NCBI GenBank assembly: GCA_015146655.1
Contig: VKHL01000028.1
Location: 124,001 to 188,000, forward strand
Direction: 5' to 3'
Origin: Ochromonas danica
Lineage: Eukaryota; Sar; Chrysophyceae; Chromulinales; Chromulinaceae
Length of the DNA stretch: 64,000 nt
The notes under the pieces are model-generated. The model was not told where the DNA came from. It searched no databases and worked only from the letters and a program-made list of their open reading frames with translations. The position numbers and the translations under genes are program-made. Positions 42,226 to 53,201 of the stretch are shown here, piece after piece. Positions within the stretch are counted from its first letter, which is position 1. Each line of letters starts with the position of its first letter.

Positions 42226-43357
42226 TAGAGTGTATGCGAAACACGGTTTTTCGTTTGGCGTTTGGCGTTTCACGAAACGGGAAAAGTGACCGAAACGGGA
42301 AAAGTTTTTTCGTTTCAAACGGGAAAAGTGGTTTGAAACGAAAATCCTTGATATCTTTCTATTTTGTATGAAATTAGTCCTAAGAAAGCCAGCACGTAGA
42401 CTTTCTATGAAAAGAAGGCCTATGGCATTGACAGAAATGAAAAAAAATAAGGCCAAATGCATCAAAAGCACCTCGACTTGCTGGCAGCCTGCACAACCTC
42501 AGGAAAAGTGGACTCCTTGCAGAGCGAAGCTTGCAGATTGTACTCCGTTGGCCTCTATGAACTAATGATAGGGACTTTGACGCATGCAGATGTGCATATT
42601 CATCATGCGCTCGACCATTGAAGGACCATTGATTCTTTTGACGGTTGGGATTACTGGAATTTCTTCGAGACTCGCTAGCAAGACCTTCCCAGACTACTGA
42701 AAGCGTTGCAGATCCCTAAAAGAGTAGTACTGAGCAATGCATCTACCATGGTTGGTGAGTAGGTAGTACTACTCCGTGGACTCTACGAGCTCGTTAGTGG
42801 AGCCGACCACAATGATATTGCTACTTTATTCGGTAGAGATCACACCCAGCAGAGAAGAGCCTTCTAGGTTTATAGACCATATTTATGATCATTTTCTTTA
42901 CTTGCTGACTGATAACCTGCAGTTATTATCATAAATCGTAGTCGCCATCTTCATCAATCAATTCCCCTGTCGAGTCCACTACGAGGCCACTCTTCTTCCG
43001 CTCTTCTTCTTCTTATTGTTTTTGTTGATGAATTCCTGCAATTTAATGAGAGCTGTGGTGGCGACCTCCAACAACATTAAGGTCCCAAAGCCTGGAGAGC
43101 TTGAGCTACCATTTTGAGGCGTAGAAGGCTCTTTTTCGTCTTCTTTCTTTGATCTATGATAAAATAGAAGAATAAGATTACTTACAATGAAGAAAATACT
43201 AATTCTTAAGCATTATCCATTTTGTTTTGATACTTGGGAATTGAAACGAAAAAGTTGGCTTTTTTCCAAAGTTGAACTGTGGTTTCGCATAGCACTGAAA
43301 CGAAAATGCGTTTAAAACGAAATTTCTGGAGTTTTTCCCGTTTTCGCATACACTCTA
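42226..43357. mobile_element. Non-autonomous hAT-like DNA transposon (about 1.13 kb)
   Basis: Perfect 16-bp terminal inverted repeats: tagagtgtatgcgaaa at the left and tttcgcatacactcta at the right. Subterminal regions are rich in repeated aaacgggaaaagt and tttcgttt-type words in both orientations, typical of transposase-binding subterminal repeats. The TAGAG-TGTATGCGAAA type of end resembles hAT termini (family knowledge). Immediate flanks are ctcac and cttac, a possible 4/5-match duplication; no clear 8-bp duplication. No transposase reading frame inside, so it depends on a partner elsewhere. Confidence 0.7.
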
Positions 43358-43415
43358 CTTACTCCGTATTTACATTATCACACAAAACAAAACTGTGTTG
43401 GTATCTTTTCTTTCA

Positions 43416-45014
43416 TCATAGTTCATCAGAAGGAAGACGCTGGTGCATACCATTAAGTACTTTTGAGCTCGCATCATTACTATCATGTTCTGCTCGCTCT
43501 GGACTATCCTTCACAAGAAAGCACCCATACCTCTCCATCACCATATGAACTGGAAAGGAGCTCATCACAAATCCCATTGCCAGTAAGGTGTAAAGAGGCG
43601 ACTGCAACAAAGAGCTCAGGACAATGACTATTGCTATACCAATCACAATGATAGGAGGTAAAGGATAGAAAGGCACCACAAAAGGTCGAAGGACATGCGG
43701 CTCTCGATATCTCAACACTATAACTGATGAAGCTGAGATGGCATAAAACAGCCACGAGGTCGGTCCAAAATAATCCAACAAACTGGCGAAGTTCGACCCA
43801 GGCAACAGTAACAGCACAACAGACCAAACCCCCTGTGCAATTAGGGAAACATAAGGAGACCCTTTCAAGTTCACTTTAGCCAATGATCTCGGGAACTTTC
43901 CAGCACGTGCGACGGCGAAGAACGCTCTGCCCCCAGCCATGATGGAACCGTTCAGCGATCCCAGAGTAGATAATGAAACACCAACAGCAAAGAAGATCGG
44001 CAAGACAGTCTTTCCAGTGGAAAACATATCCGAGACAGTCGTTCCAAACTGTACTGCAATAGCTTTGGTGTCTTCAATGGTATCGACACTGAGAACAGCG
44101 AGATAACCGATGTTTGTCAAGATGTAACAGCACGTGACCAATAGCAGGCCGAAGCGAATAATACGAGGCAGATCTTGGATGGGATTAATCATTTCTTCCT
44201 GAAGAAAGTTGCCATCAGCATAACCGTCGAAACACCACAAACATGCCACCATAGAAGTGGCAAAGGAGAAAAGATCCTTCGACCCATCAAAGGAGTGATG
44301 AACAGAAAGATTCACTCTGGCAGTCTCACTACGATCCTTATCAGAAGAAGCGTAGAGAATGGCGAAAACGAAAACTGACAAGACCAAGAGAACCTTGGTG
44401 GAGGTGAGCAAGATGGAGACCACAGCAGATTCCTTCACGCCAGCACAATTCAGCGCCGTCACGCCTACAACCACTGCCACAGCCAAGACCTTCGACAACC
44501 ACGTCTCTGAGGTGCTTCCACTCACAATCAATTGAGATGCATTGCCTCTTAGAACAGATTCGAAGTAACGACCAAAGATAGTGGCGATAATGGCTTGAGA
44601 CCCAGTCTTACTCACGAAGAAGTTGAACCAGGCAAAGGAGAAAGCTGCCGCCTCACCATAGGCTCGACGGAGGTAGTCGAAGTCTCCTCCTGCAGAGGGC
44701 ATCATCCCACCGAGTTCGAGGTAACACTGAGCAGTCAGTGTGACCAGCAGGCCAGAGAGGGCCCAAGCCAGGAGAACCATTCCTGGTGAACCAGCTCTCT
44801 CTAAGGCTAGGCCAGGAGATGAAAAGATTCCAGAGCCAATAATTATTCCCACAATAATAGCCACACCGTCGATGAAGGTGAGTCTGCGATGAACCTTTCC
44901 ATGGGCGTGAGACTTGCTTCCTTCGCCTTCTAAATCTTCGCCATCCAGCACATTATCCTCACCTGGAATAGGCTCAAGATAGCCTATAAGGTGATGGGTG
45001 GATCCTTCCATCAT
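43416..45014 (-). CDS. Amino-acid transporter, APC superfamily (SLC7/LAT-like)
   Basis: Single exon, 532 residues. The hydrophilic N-terminus (~45 residues) is followed by about 12 transmembrane helices. TM1 carries the substrate-binding helix break GIIIGSGIFSSPG, diagnostic of APC/LAT transporters. Other family marks are GMVLLAWALSGLL, CYLELGGMMPSAGGDFDYLR (TM3) and the TM6 region ACLWCFDGYADGNFLQEEM with the following IQDLPR. The Cys usually linking LATs to a 4F2-type heavy chain could not be judged. It probably moves neutral amino acids across the plasma or an endomembrane. It lies downstream of ARP11 on the same strand, 217 bp apart. Confidence 0.92.
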   Translation of the reverse strand: MMEGSTHHLIGYLEPIPGEDNVLDGEDLEGEGSKSHAHGKVHRRLTFIDGVAIIVGIIIGSGIFSSPGLALERAGSPGMVLLAWALSGLLVTLTAQCYLELGGMMPSAGGDFDYLRRAYGEAAAFSFAWFNFFVSKTGSQAIIATIFGRYFESVLRGNASQLIVSGSTSETWLSKVLAVAVVVGVTALNCAGVKESAVVSILLTSTKVLLVLSVFVFAILYASSDKDRSETARVNLSVHHSFDGSKDLFSFATSMVACLWCFDGYADGNFLQEEMINPIQDLPRIIRFGLLLVTCCYILTNIGYLAVLSVDTIEDTKAIAVQFGTTVSDMFSTGKTVLPIFFAVGVSLSTLGSLNGSIMAGGRAFFAVARAGKFPRSLAKVNLKGSPYVSLIAQGVWSVVLLLLPGSNFASLLDYFGPTSWLFYAISASSVIVLRYREPHVLRPFVVPFYPLPPIIVIGIAIVIVLSSLLQSPLYTLLAMGFVMSSFPVHMVMERYGCFLVKDSPERAEHDSNDASSKVLNGMHQRLPSDEL

Positions 45015-45231
45015 ACAAAGGTTATCTATCCTCTATGGAGGGAGAATGTGCATGGAGCCTTCTCCCGAAGAAAATGCAACGACTTTTCTATGTGTTGAAA
45101 GCAACTTACAAACTCAGAAATCAGAGTTATCGAGATTTCCTGAAGATTTCCACGTGCTTTTACCGCTCTATATTTACAATGTATGCGACCCAATTCCCAC
45201 ACCACGTAGACCTAACTCTAATTCCATTATT

Positions 45232-46592
45232 TCAATCGCGTTGCGGCACAGGGGCAAAGAAGTGCCATTGAGCTGGACTGACTGCCATCCAATCAGGTGT
45301 CCGCAGCAAAGACCCGCCGAAGGAAATCTCATCCACAGAGGAAATCGGCTCTAAAGGCGAGGAGCACAGCTGCTCCAAAGTCAAGAAGTGCTCGTTGTTG
45401 CTCTATTGACATCAAACCAATACGATTCCAATAACCTCATGATCACCTTGTTGCAATGAAATGAAATGGTGAGAAGGCATTGACAGTCACCTGCGAGTTG
45501 GAAAACACCACGGCTCCCATCCACACCCAATCCGCTGCCTGAGCAAACTGCACCTCGACTCCTTCCTTTTCACACAAAGCATGTACTTGATCTTTCAACT
45601 CATCAAGCTTCCCTGCTCATTGATACCGAGGGGTGGATGATTTGATCGATGAGACGAGAGAGTGAAGAAGCGACTCTTACCAGCTTTATCCAGTAGAAGA
45701 ACATTTCCGGCAACAAGAGAGCGACAGTCCAAAGGACAAAGCTTGATGACGTGTAAAACAAGGTCGGACAGCTCTTCAGCGATAGAGGACAAGAAGAGGC
45801 GAAGATCTGTGCACGTCAAAGCACATCCTCGAGGCAGCGACCTTCGGGGAGAGATAACGACACTGTCTCCTGCTCCACTCTGATCCAAGAACTGCAAGTC
45901 AAAGATTGAGGGGAAACCAAATCAACTCCAGGCTTACTTGCAGAGCTCCATTCGCTTCGTCCAGTATCTGCCAGAGCTCTTCCTCGCCCATCTCCACAGT
46001 GCTTTGCAGCGCCTTTGCCATGGTGTCTTTCAACGTACTCAGACCAATAGAAGCATTAGAAAGTGTATGAAGAAGGACTCGATCATGCGTAAAGGCAACA
46101 GCACTGCTTTCGAGTCGCTCTGTGGAGACGATCAGACCATTCGCCCAGCCACTGCCCAGCGCTGCCAGGCAGAGGTCGCTCTGAAAGCTCACTGTCCATA
46201 CCTACTCAATCAGTGCAGAGAGAATACCAGAGGCGTTGAAATGAGCCCATCTGCTGGCTGACAATTTGTGCGACAATTACCTTGAAGTCTCTGAGCAAGA
46301 CGGTCAAGACACAGTCTCGCCACTGGCTGCACGCAAGCATTGGCTCTACTAGAAGCACTTTGCAGGTCTTTGGGTTGAGATGCAAGTGAGAGAAGAAGAT
46401 AGAGTGAAAGAGGTCTGTCAAGGCCAGGAGGACTGTTCTCGAGTCAGTCGCTGGCGTGGAGGTGTTCATCGCCTCTCGCAGTACAAACAAAGGTCGCGCA
46501 TCCACAGCTCGACCTACTGATACAGAGTCAGAGGAAAACTGGACAATAATAGGCTTGATGGTTACACCAAGAGGAGATACTACAGAAGTCAT
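45232..46592 (-). CDS. ACTR10: Actin-related protein 10/11 (dynactin pointed-end subunit)
   Basis: Arp11 caps the pointed end of the dynactin Arp1 filament. Exons (minus) 46592-46281, 46201-45938, 45891-45681, 45612-45491, 45402-45232; all phases agree; 359 residues (human 417). Seen: PIIVQFSSDSVSVGRAVDARP (actin-fold beta hairpin), FFSHLHLNPKTCKVLLVEPM and WRDCVLTVLLRDFKVWTVSFQSDLCLAALGS, then a divergent middle, then LRLFLSSIAEELSDLVLHVIKLCPLDCRSLVAGNVLLLDKAG and the ARP10-specific ending RTPDWMAVSPAQWHFF. The usual actin nucleotide motifs are degenerate, as in the family. The start at 46592 leaves 94 bp to the divergent neighbour; Met codons upstream in frame (46622, 46643) are possible. 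Confidence 0.85.
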
Positions 46593-46686
46593 GGTGTATG
46601 ATGGGACAAAATGGCATGCCATCAAGCAATTCCATCCAGACATTCCATGGATTCCAGACAAGTCTGACAGACACTTCAAAACTGAC

Positions 46687-47283
46687 ATGATCTCTTTCTC
46701 GTCAACCCTATCTGTTGTATGTCTATTGATATTCTTCCATGCCTGTGCTTCCAGACTAATTGACTTAGCTCCCAGAAGTTATTTTCAATCAATGGTGAGG
46801 CGATGCGGAGGAACAATGATAGCCCTTGCCACGCTGTGCACTGCCACTCATCCTGGCTGTGCAGCTCAGGGAAGGACCGATGCTGACCTTGTGCGTATTG
46901 TTACTGAGGATATTGCCGAAAGGCAAGCTCTGGTGACTGCTGACATTAGTCGATCGATCTATTCTGATGACTGTGTCTTCCAAGACGACATTGGCACTTA
47001 CTCTCTCCCGAACTACATTCAGGGCACCAAAGCGCTCTTCATTCCTGAAGAAAGCCATGTTGATTTAGACGGTGTGGTGCAATTAGATCGCTCATCGCAT
47101 CCTCCGACAATAAACTTCCGCTTCCACGAGGTGCTCGCCTTCCGTTTGCCTGCTGGATTGCACCCAAAAGCTGAGCTGTCTGGTGTCGTGAAGCTCGACC
47201 TTGATGACGATGGATTGATAATATACAGCCGTGAAAAATGGGATCAGTCGGTATGGAAAATTTTGTCCTCTTTGCGCTTGTAG
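46687..47283 (+). CDS. Putative thylakoid-lumen NTF2/SnoaL-like protein
   Basis: Single exon, 198 residues. Seen: hydrophobic signal peptide SSTLSVVCLLIFFHACAS, a short basic transit-like segment, then MVRRCGGTMIALATLCTATH followed by PGCAAQ, which looks like a twin-arginine lumenal signal with an A-x-A-type cleavage site. The mature part fits the NTF2-like fold seen in plastid proteins: DISRSIYSDDCVFQDDIGTY, ...INFRFHEVLAFRLP, KAELSGVVKLDLDDDGLIIYS and WDQSVWKIL. Function unknown. A three-part presequence of this kind would fit a lumenal protein of a complex plastid (inference). Divergent from ARP11 with a 94-bp gap. Confidence 0.7.
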   Translation: MISFSSTLSVVCLLIFFHACASRLIDLAPRSYFQSMVRRCGGTMIALATLCTATHPGCAAQGRTDADLVRIVTEDIAERQALVTADISRSIYSDDCVFQDDIGTYSLPNYIQGTKALFIPEESHVDLDGVVQLDRSSHPPTINFRFHEVLAFRLPAGLHPKAELSGVVKLDLDDDGLIIYSREKWDQSVWKILSSLRL

Positions 47284-47910
47284 ACCAATGTTTCACCTAG
47301 TACCGAACGAAGCAAATGGCAGTTACCAAGTTAACTCAGTTGAGAGTGAGAATATGGAACTTCGGCCAGGAATATTCCTCGTCAAGATTATTATCATCAC
47401 ATTAAGAGGAAATAAGGGTTGTTGCTCGAGCGATTTCAAAGCATTTCTTAGGCTGGCAGATACAAATATTGTTTTGACCTTTTCCAGAAATATAAGTTAA
47501 AACCTTTACACACTGAATTACCAACGTTGGCAGTATTACTACTGTGGCAGTCCAGTCATCCTTCACCCATGCACGGGGATGAAGAACATATCGCAAAAAT
47601 CAACTACACATAAATACGCGAGAGCACCTCCAACACTTTTTGTCTTAAAAATGAAGGAAGAGGAGGTTAGCGTTGCCTGATCACATATCAGAAACATTTG
47701 GTCCAGGCCGATCGTCGCTCCCATCTACCATTAGGTACTTCTACGGAGCCCGGTCGCGGCTCACCAATATTAAACATAGATAGCACACACACATTAGACA
47801 ATCCTAAAAAACTAATCAATGTTCTAAATATTCCTACACATAAATTTAATGGAATTGAGGAGAATGCCGAATGCAAACAACTACATTTCTGTGGGATACG
47901 AAAGGTGAAA
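47284..47910. other. Intergenic region between convergent genes
   Basis: 627 bp. No supported gene or RNA. A patch at 47690-47760 has some GC-rich complementarity but no tRNA-like layout. Confidence 0.35.
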
Positions 47911-48654
47911 TTATAGTGGGACTGTGGAGGCGGTGACTATAAGCTTGTGTACGCGATTGGATGAATCAAGAAAGAGTTGCATAGAGCGATAGAGATCAAA
48001 CTTGGAGGTGATATGTGGGATGGGAAAGGTTCCACCAACAACACTGTTGAGGACAGGGGCAGTAGATACTGCAGTGCCAGAATACTTTGTAATAATCTCA
48101 ATTTCACACCCTTCCTCATCCGACCGGCGGACAATTCGGCAGCGTACAATGATTTCATTCAAGTCTGGCATGGCGTTAGAGACACGGATGACATCGCTGG
48201 CAGCGTCTTGGGGGGTGTTGTATAGAACTGATGGACGACCGAAATGATTGGCTGTATGATTGATCATGACGGAATTTTTGTTGAAAATCTGATCAAAAAA
48301 GTTGCGGACGAAAGCTTCGTCATCTCCTCGATTGAGAGTATTCATCAGCATGGTGGGCAACTCTTTACGAAAGTCATTCTTGAGCAGCCGGCTAAAAGTT
48401 TGGCGAAGACGATGAATATGCTGGATCTTCTTTTTCTTCATTTCAGATCGACTCAGTCGAATGGGATTAGTCATAGAGGAAGAAGCTTTGCGTTTATTAT
48501 CAATATTGCTCGAGCCGGACGTGGAATCATCCTCCTGGCCCGTGGAGAAGTCATCTTCTCCTGAGAGTTGGCTCAGGAAGAAATTCAACTCATCATCTTG
48601 GAAGGAAATGGAAGCCAAAGAATTTTCTTGGTGCCAAGGAAGGTGGAGGGCCAT
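47911..48654 (-). CDS. Unknown basic/helical protein, possibly nuclear
   Basis: Single exon, 247 residues, from the ATG at 48654 (the frame stays open upstream but looks non-coding). Seen: an acidic N-terminal third with Ser-rich tract (DDELNFFLSQLSGEDDFS), a strongly basic helix RSEMKKKKIQHIHRLRQTFS, then a globular-looking C-terminal half (~130-247): NRGDDEAFVRNFFDQIFNKN, AASDVIRVSNAMPDLNEIIV, EEGCEIEIITKYSGTA. The acidic-basic-globular layout recalls short basic-region regulators with a SnoaL/PAS-like tail reported as common in stramenopiles, but no domain can be assigned. I do not recognise the family. Confidence 0.6.
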   Translation of the reverse strand: MALHLPWHQENSLASISFQDDELNFFLSQLSGEDDFSTGQEDDSTSGSSNIDNKRKASSSMTNPIRLSRSEMKKKKIQHIHRLRQTFSRLLKNDFRKELPTMLMNTLNRGDDEAFVRNFFDQIFNKNSVMINHTANHFGRPSVLYNTPQDAASDVIRVSNAMPDLNEIIVRCRIVRRSDEEGCEIEIITKYSGTAVSTAPVLNSVVGGTFPIPHITSKFDLYRSMQLFLDSSNRVHKLIVTASTVPL

Positions 48655-48865
48655 GCTACAGTATCTAGTAGTACTTGTAATTGCTCTCAAGATGGTGAGA
48701 TTGAGTTGTGTTCGTGTTGTGCAGCACAGCAGAGAAGTGGAAGTTGCGCCGTAACTTTTGAAGGAAACGTGCGTGGAAACGTTGTGGAATGAATTTCCAT
48801 GCAACGCCTTTTCCAATTGAAAACCGATTAGACTAATCTACCTATCAACATTAACACAAATCATT

Positions 48866-50482
48866 CTAAGGACCATTTAAGCGCTTCCGTATCTGAGATT
48901 CTCCACCTGTAATCGAACTGGACCCCGTAGCAGCACCACTAAAGATCTGGGACGATTTTGGGGCAGGAGATTGGTGATCCAACTTCGATGCAAGCGGAGG
49001 TACAGTCATTAGTTTGAGACGCTCGGCGAAATCATCATCGCGACCATGCAGAGACCCATCAGAAGGAATCGAGTTTAGGTCTTCCAACCATTCCGTCACT
49101 GTGCCTGCAACACTTTCCCCACTGCTGCTGCATGGATCTTTTACACTCTGATACAATACATGTGATAATTAAAATTTTGTTAATCAAACGATAATGATCA
49201 CATTCATACTCACTGATGTACCTTGCCGCCTTCTTGATCTTTATCTTCGCCCTTCTCCTGCTCGTCCTTATCCTCTAAATTGCTTTTAGACGCCGACTTG
49301 CGGCTTCTCGCACAAGGCGGTGTGGACCCCGCAGTGCTTATAGGCACCATAGCAAGCAAAGGTGCTCTCTCTTCTTGCTCATCTCGTCGGAAGCCATAGA
49401 TTCGGTCCTCCAGATCAAGATTTTTGAAGCTGACCGGGATGGGCCACAACCACGATATATGAAAATTGATGTGGGAAGGACTTCCACAAACTTCGTTAAT
49501 CTCCCCTTGCTGAGCATATTTGGTGTTCTTGAGGCGATCAATTTGAGTCTGATTCGTGTATATTGACGTCATTTGATCTCCCAGCATGCACAAGGTAAAA
49601 AGACCAAAGAGAAGAGCCACAATGACCAAGAAAATAACAATAAGCTGATCTTCAGGGCTTCCACATGCCGTTAATCCAAATGAGCAAGAGACATATTTCG
49701 CGACCACAAGGATCATCGAGTAGGAACAAGTCAAAAATACCCACAGCACAAATAGCAGGAAAAGCTTGTGGTTGCCAATACCAACACAATTATTTACCCA
49801 CCTGCGAGAAACTAAGATCAGACAAGAGAAATTGATAAGGTAGAGAGGATAGGGAAGAGCTTACGGACAATGGTGATCCATTTTGACAATGCATCTGCCA
49901 CATATACTGCAATGATGAGCACGTAAGGGCTTAAAGCCCTTACATTTCCGACAAAATTTCTTGAAATGGTCGCTTTTATTTTCTTGTTGCTCGTAGTCAA
50001 GCTCTTCGCTGTCGTCATGCAGAGGTCTGGCAGACTTGGGAACAGCTCCAGGGTCAGTGGTCATCGCTGCCATTATACAGCACAGCAACCATTATAATCA
50101 TGCACGACGAATAATGTAGATAAGCAAAGAGAGAAAAGCCTACTTTTTATATGGGTGTAGAGAGAAAGGAAGCCCAGACTGTTGAACAGCAACAGATTAA
50201 GGAGGCCAAACCAAGAAAAGCCAAGCCATGGAATTATCACACCAAACTGCCATGGAAACACAAGGAGTGAGAGCGAGCTAATGGAATAAGGTTATCCTCC
50301 CTTACAGTAGTGGCATACATGCCAAAGGCTAGAAGGAACCAAGTAATAGATCCGCAGAACAAACCGCATGGTTCCAAGTTGATCCAAAACCTTGTCCTGT
50401 ACGAAAAACAAAATTAGCAGAAAAGACAAAAATGAAAAGGCTTCAACCCTTACCCATGTCGTGTTCCACAAGCCACAGTCAT
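48866..50482 (-). CDS. DHHC-type protein S-acyltransferase (palmitoyltransferase)
   Basis: Transfers palmitate to Cys of target proteins at Golgi or other membranes. Exons (minus) 50482-50454, 50396-50306, 50246-50144, 50066-49865, 49801-49222, 49147-48866; phases agree; 428 residues. Four TM helices: [59 protein letters not shown] and [28 protein letters not shown] precedes the [34 protein letters not shown] (catalytic Cys ~141) and [10 protein letters not shown]. The C-terminal ~200 residues are cytosolic, acidic/Ser-rich and unconserved. Closest in style to ZDHHC3/7. The donor at 49221 is chosen because it alone keeps the last exon in frame. Confidence 0.92.
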
Positions 50483-50665
50483 ATTGAGCTTTAGAAAGCC
50501 GTTCTCCTTCCTGGCCTCTGTTTCATCAGCGCATGTCTCTCCCTCCCTCTTAAGTTAATATTATGAAAAACACGTTGAGAAACAGTTACGAGTTTAATCT
50601 CCACAATGTGACCTTCCAAGAAGGTTCCAACAGGCCAAGCCAAGCCAAACAAAAGAAAGAAAGGA

Positions 50666-53097
50666 ATGGAGTTGGAAGAAGGAGGAGATAAGCAAGGCAT
50701 TCAAAAGCCGCGTCGCTTGGAAGATGCCACAGCTGACTACTTAGGTGAAATTGATATTCAATATGCTGAACTGTCCAAGAAACGTGAGGAGGAAGGCAAT
50801 GAAGAGCAGCGCGCCATCCTCGTGCAGAATGTCTTCCAGGAAATCCACAGCCGCACTGCCAGTGCCGCTTGTGACCGAAGAACGAATTACATTATGGAGC
50901 AGCTCTGTTTCGAATGTGACTTTCCTCTCTTGATACAACTGATTCAAAGCTGGGTCCCTTATGGTATCTTCATGGCCAGAAATCGCTATGCTTCTCATGT
51001 CATTCAGGTAGGGAGAGACCTTTCCGCTTCTCTTTCTCCCAAACATTTTCTCAACAAGGTCTATTTCCTGAATGGTAGGCTGTGTTATCCAGAGCAGGCT
51101 ATTTGCTTCGAGTGGGTCAGACAGAGGGTGGCTCTATGGAGGACTTCGAGTCCGCCGTGGTGGCCTTTGCTAGTCCCTTGCTCCAAGAGATATCTTGGCT
51201 AGGTAAAGAGATGAGTGCGAGCCACGTCATCCGCTCACTGCTATCTCTTCTCTTGGGATTGCCACTGATTGCAGAGCGTAAGGTGTGTTTCCTTTCAGCC
51301 GTTTGTTTGACCCACAATGAGTGACATTTCTTTTCATTGCATGTTTTCTCTATTTAGAGTAAGAAATCCAAGCATCAGCATTCAGTGGGATATTCGGAGC
51401 CTTTGGAATCTCTCTTGGAACCTCATCGCTACTTTATCTCCGCTGCCAAGGTGGGCTTTGCTGTGCCGCAGTCCTTCCACACAACAATCGAGGCTGCGCT
51501 GGAGAAGTTAATTGCTAGATCTCCGCATGATCTACAGACACAAATAGCAAACATATCTTCGTGTGCGATCATCACGTTCTTGCTGCGCATCCTGAGTAGT
51601 CCAGCTTTGTTCGCTCCTGGCCCCAACTATCTCAGTCAACTGGCAGAGAAGGTGATGTACCTCAAGGACATCGCTTCTTCCGATTTCCAAAGGCAGGATA
51701 ATGAACGCTCCTCCTCTTTGTTTTACACCATGGCTGGAGATCGAATGGGATCCTATTTTCTGGAGATTCTTTTGGAAGTCTCCTCATGGACTATGTTTGT
51801 CAATCTCTTGGATCAATATCAGCTCATACAGTCTTCACAAGTTTTCTGTGATTATGCAAAGGATGCATCAAGCAACTTCATCATTCAAGCTATCATGAGG
51901 AGGATCATTTCTGAGATTCTTTGCAGTGGTTCTTCGTCTGCATCTGAGTTGGGTGCTAAAGTGATTGCTTTGATGTTAGAGAGCTCTGCGGAAACCTTCT
52001 CCAACTTATTGAATCGCAGGCCAATGGTGTTGGGATGGTTATTAGAGCTTGTTGCGGTATTGAAGGACGAGGAAGCCGCTGAGCAAATTAGTGAGAGAGT
52101 ATTGAAGGCCATGCAGAAGTTGGGAGAGAAAGAGGAACAGTCAGAGGAAGAGGATGACTCAGCCACCACTGCAGTTGATGACTCTGTTGTTGCCGAGCGA
52201 CTGAGTAAAGTCTTTGAAGTTGTGCCTGTTCCTTACGACAAGAGTGGCAATAGCGGTAAGAAGGATAAGAAGAATTCTAAAAGCACTGAGAGAGAAGTTG
52301 AGGGCGAAGAAGAAGCTCTCCGCGATAATGGCAAAGGCGGCTCAGATGCGTATCAAGTGAATCTGGCAAAGATATTGAATGCTTTGATGCGGTCTTGTTC
52401 CAAGCCAACACAAAGCCATGCGATCCGCACTGTTTCTAACCTCTCACTCGTGGCATTAAAGAATATTGCCGTGACTGGAGCTTTGAGCAAGGCTTTGTTA
52501 GATGTTTTCTTTGAACACTTTGCTCAATCATCAGAGATGAAGACTCTTGGACAGAAACTCGCTTCCATTGCATCTGATTTGGCGATTCATTATGCTGGGC
52601 AGCATGTCCTGCGCAAAGCTTACGAGAATAGTGACCTGCGAGGCAAGGAGAAGTGGGTGACGGTTCTGGTTGCCAACAAGACTGTTTTACTGAAGAGCAA
52701 AGAAGGTCGCAATAGTCTCCATTTAGTTAATGCAGAGCAATACGAACGAGATGCTGCTGGTTGGCGAACGGCTTTGAAGAAGCAATTAAAAGCTGCTTCA
52801 TCTTTAGCTGATCTAACTAGTCCTCCCGCTCAGAACAAAGGAACGAACAGCTCTGGTAAAGCAGCATCTTCAACTTCAGAGACCAAAACACAATCTCAGA
52901 TTAAGAAAAAAGATGTGGTTGCTAGTGAAAGTGAGATCATTCCGAATAAAAGGTCCAGAGAAGAGGATAACGAGGAAAATGACGAGGAGGACGAGGAAGA
53001 TGCAAAGGTAGATGGCGGTGAAGCTGAAAGTGGTGCGAAGAAAAAGAGGAAGAGGAAGCGCCCGGCCAGAGGTGGTGCCAATAAAGCTAATGCCTAG
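50666..53097 (+). CDS. NOP9: Pumilio-repeat nucleolar protein NOP9
   Basis: PUM-fold RNA-binding protein that guards the 3' end of 18S rRNA precursors during 40S assembly (family knowledge). Exons 50666-51007, 51079-51282, 51358-53097; 761 residues. Seen: YAELSKKREEEGNEEQRAIL, FMARNRYASHVIQAVLSRAG (first PUM repeats), EMSASHVIRSLLSLLLGLP, ...DRMGSYFLEILLEVSSWTMF, DASSNFIIQAIMRR, then later repeats and HYAGQHVLRKAYENSD. The basic C-terminus GAKKKRKRKRPARGGANKAN is a nuclear/nucleolar signal, preceded by an acidic run. Divergent from the DHHC gene (183 bp between starts). Confidence 0.87.
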
Positions 53098-53201
53098 TCA
53101 GCTAATAGTACTTTCAATGGGGTTGTTGACAAATGACAGTGTGTATAACTGGAAAGTCTTTATCAACGCACTTACAATTCAAAACTCCGAATACAAAGCC
53201 A

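Noticed and set aside
44998-45354. 118-codon plus-strand frame between the transporter and ARP11
   Set aside because: It overlaps the well-supported last exon of ARP11 and the transporter start on the other strand.
46593-46688. Upstream in-frame Met codons of ARP11
   Set aside because: They add a Cys/Ser-rich peptide not expected for the family and would overlap the divergent gene's leader; the ATG at 46592 is preferred but not proven.
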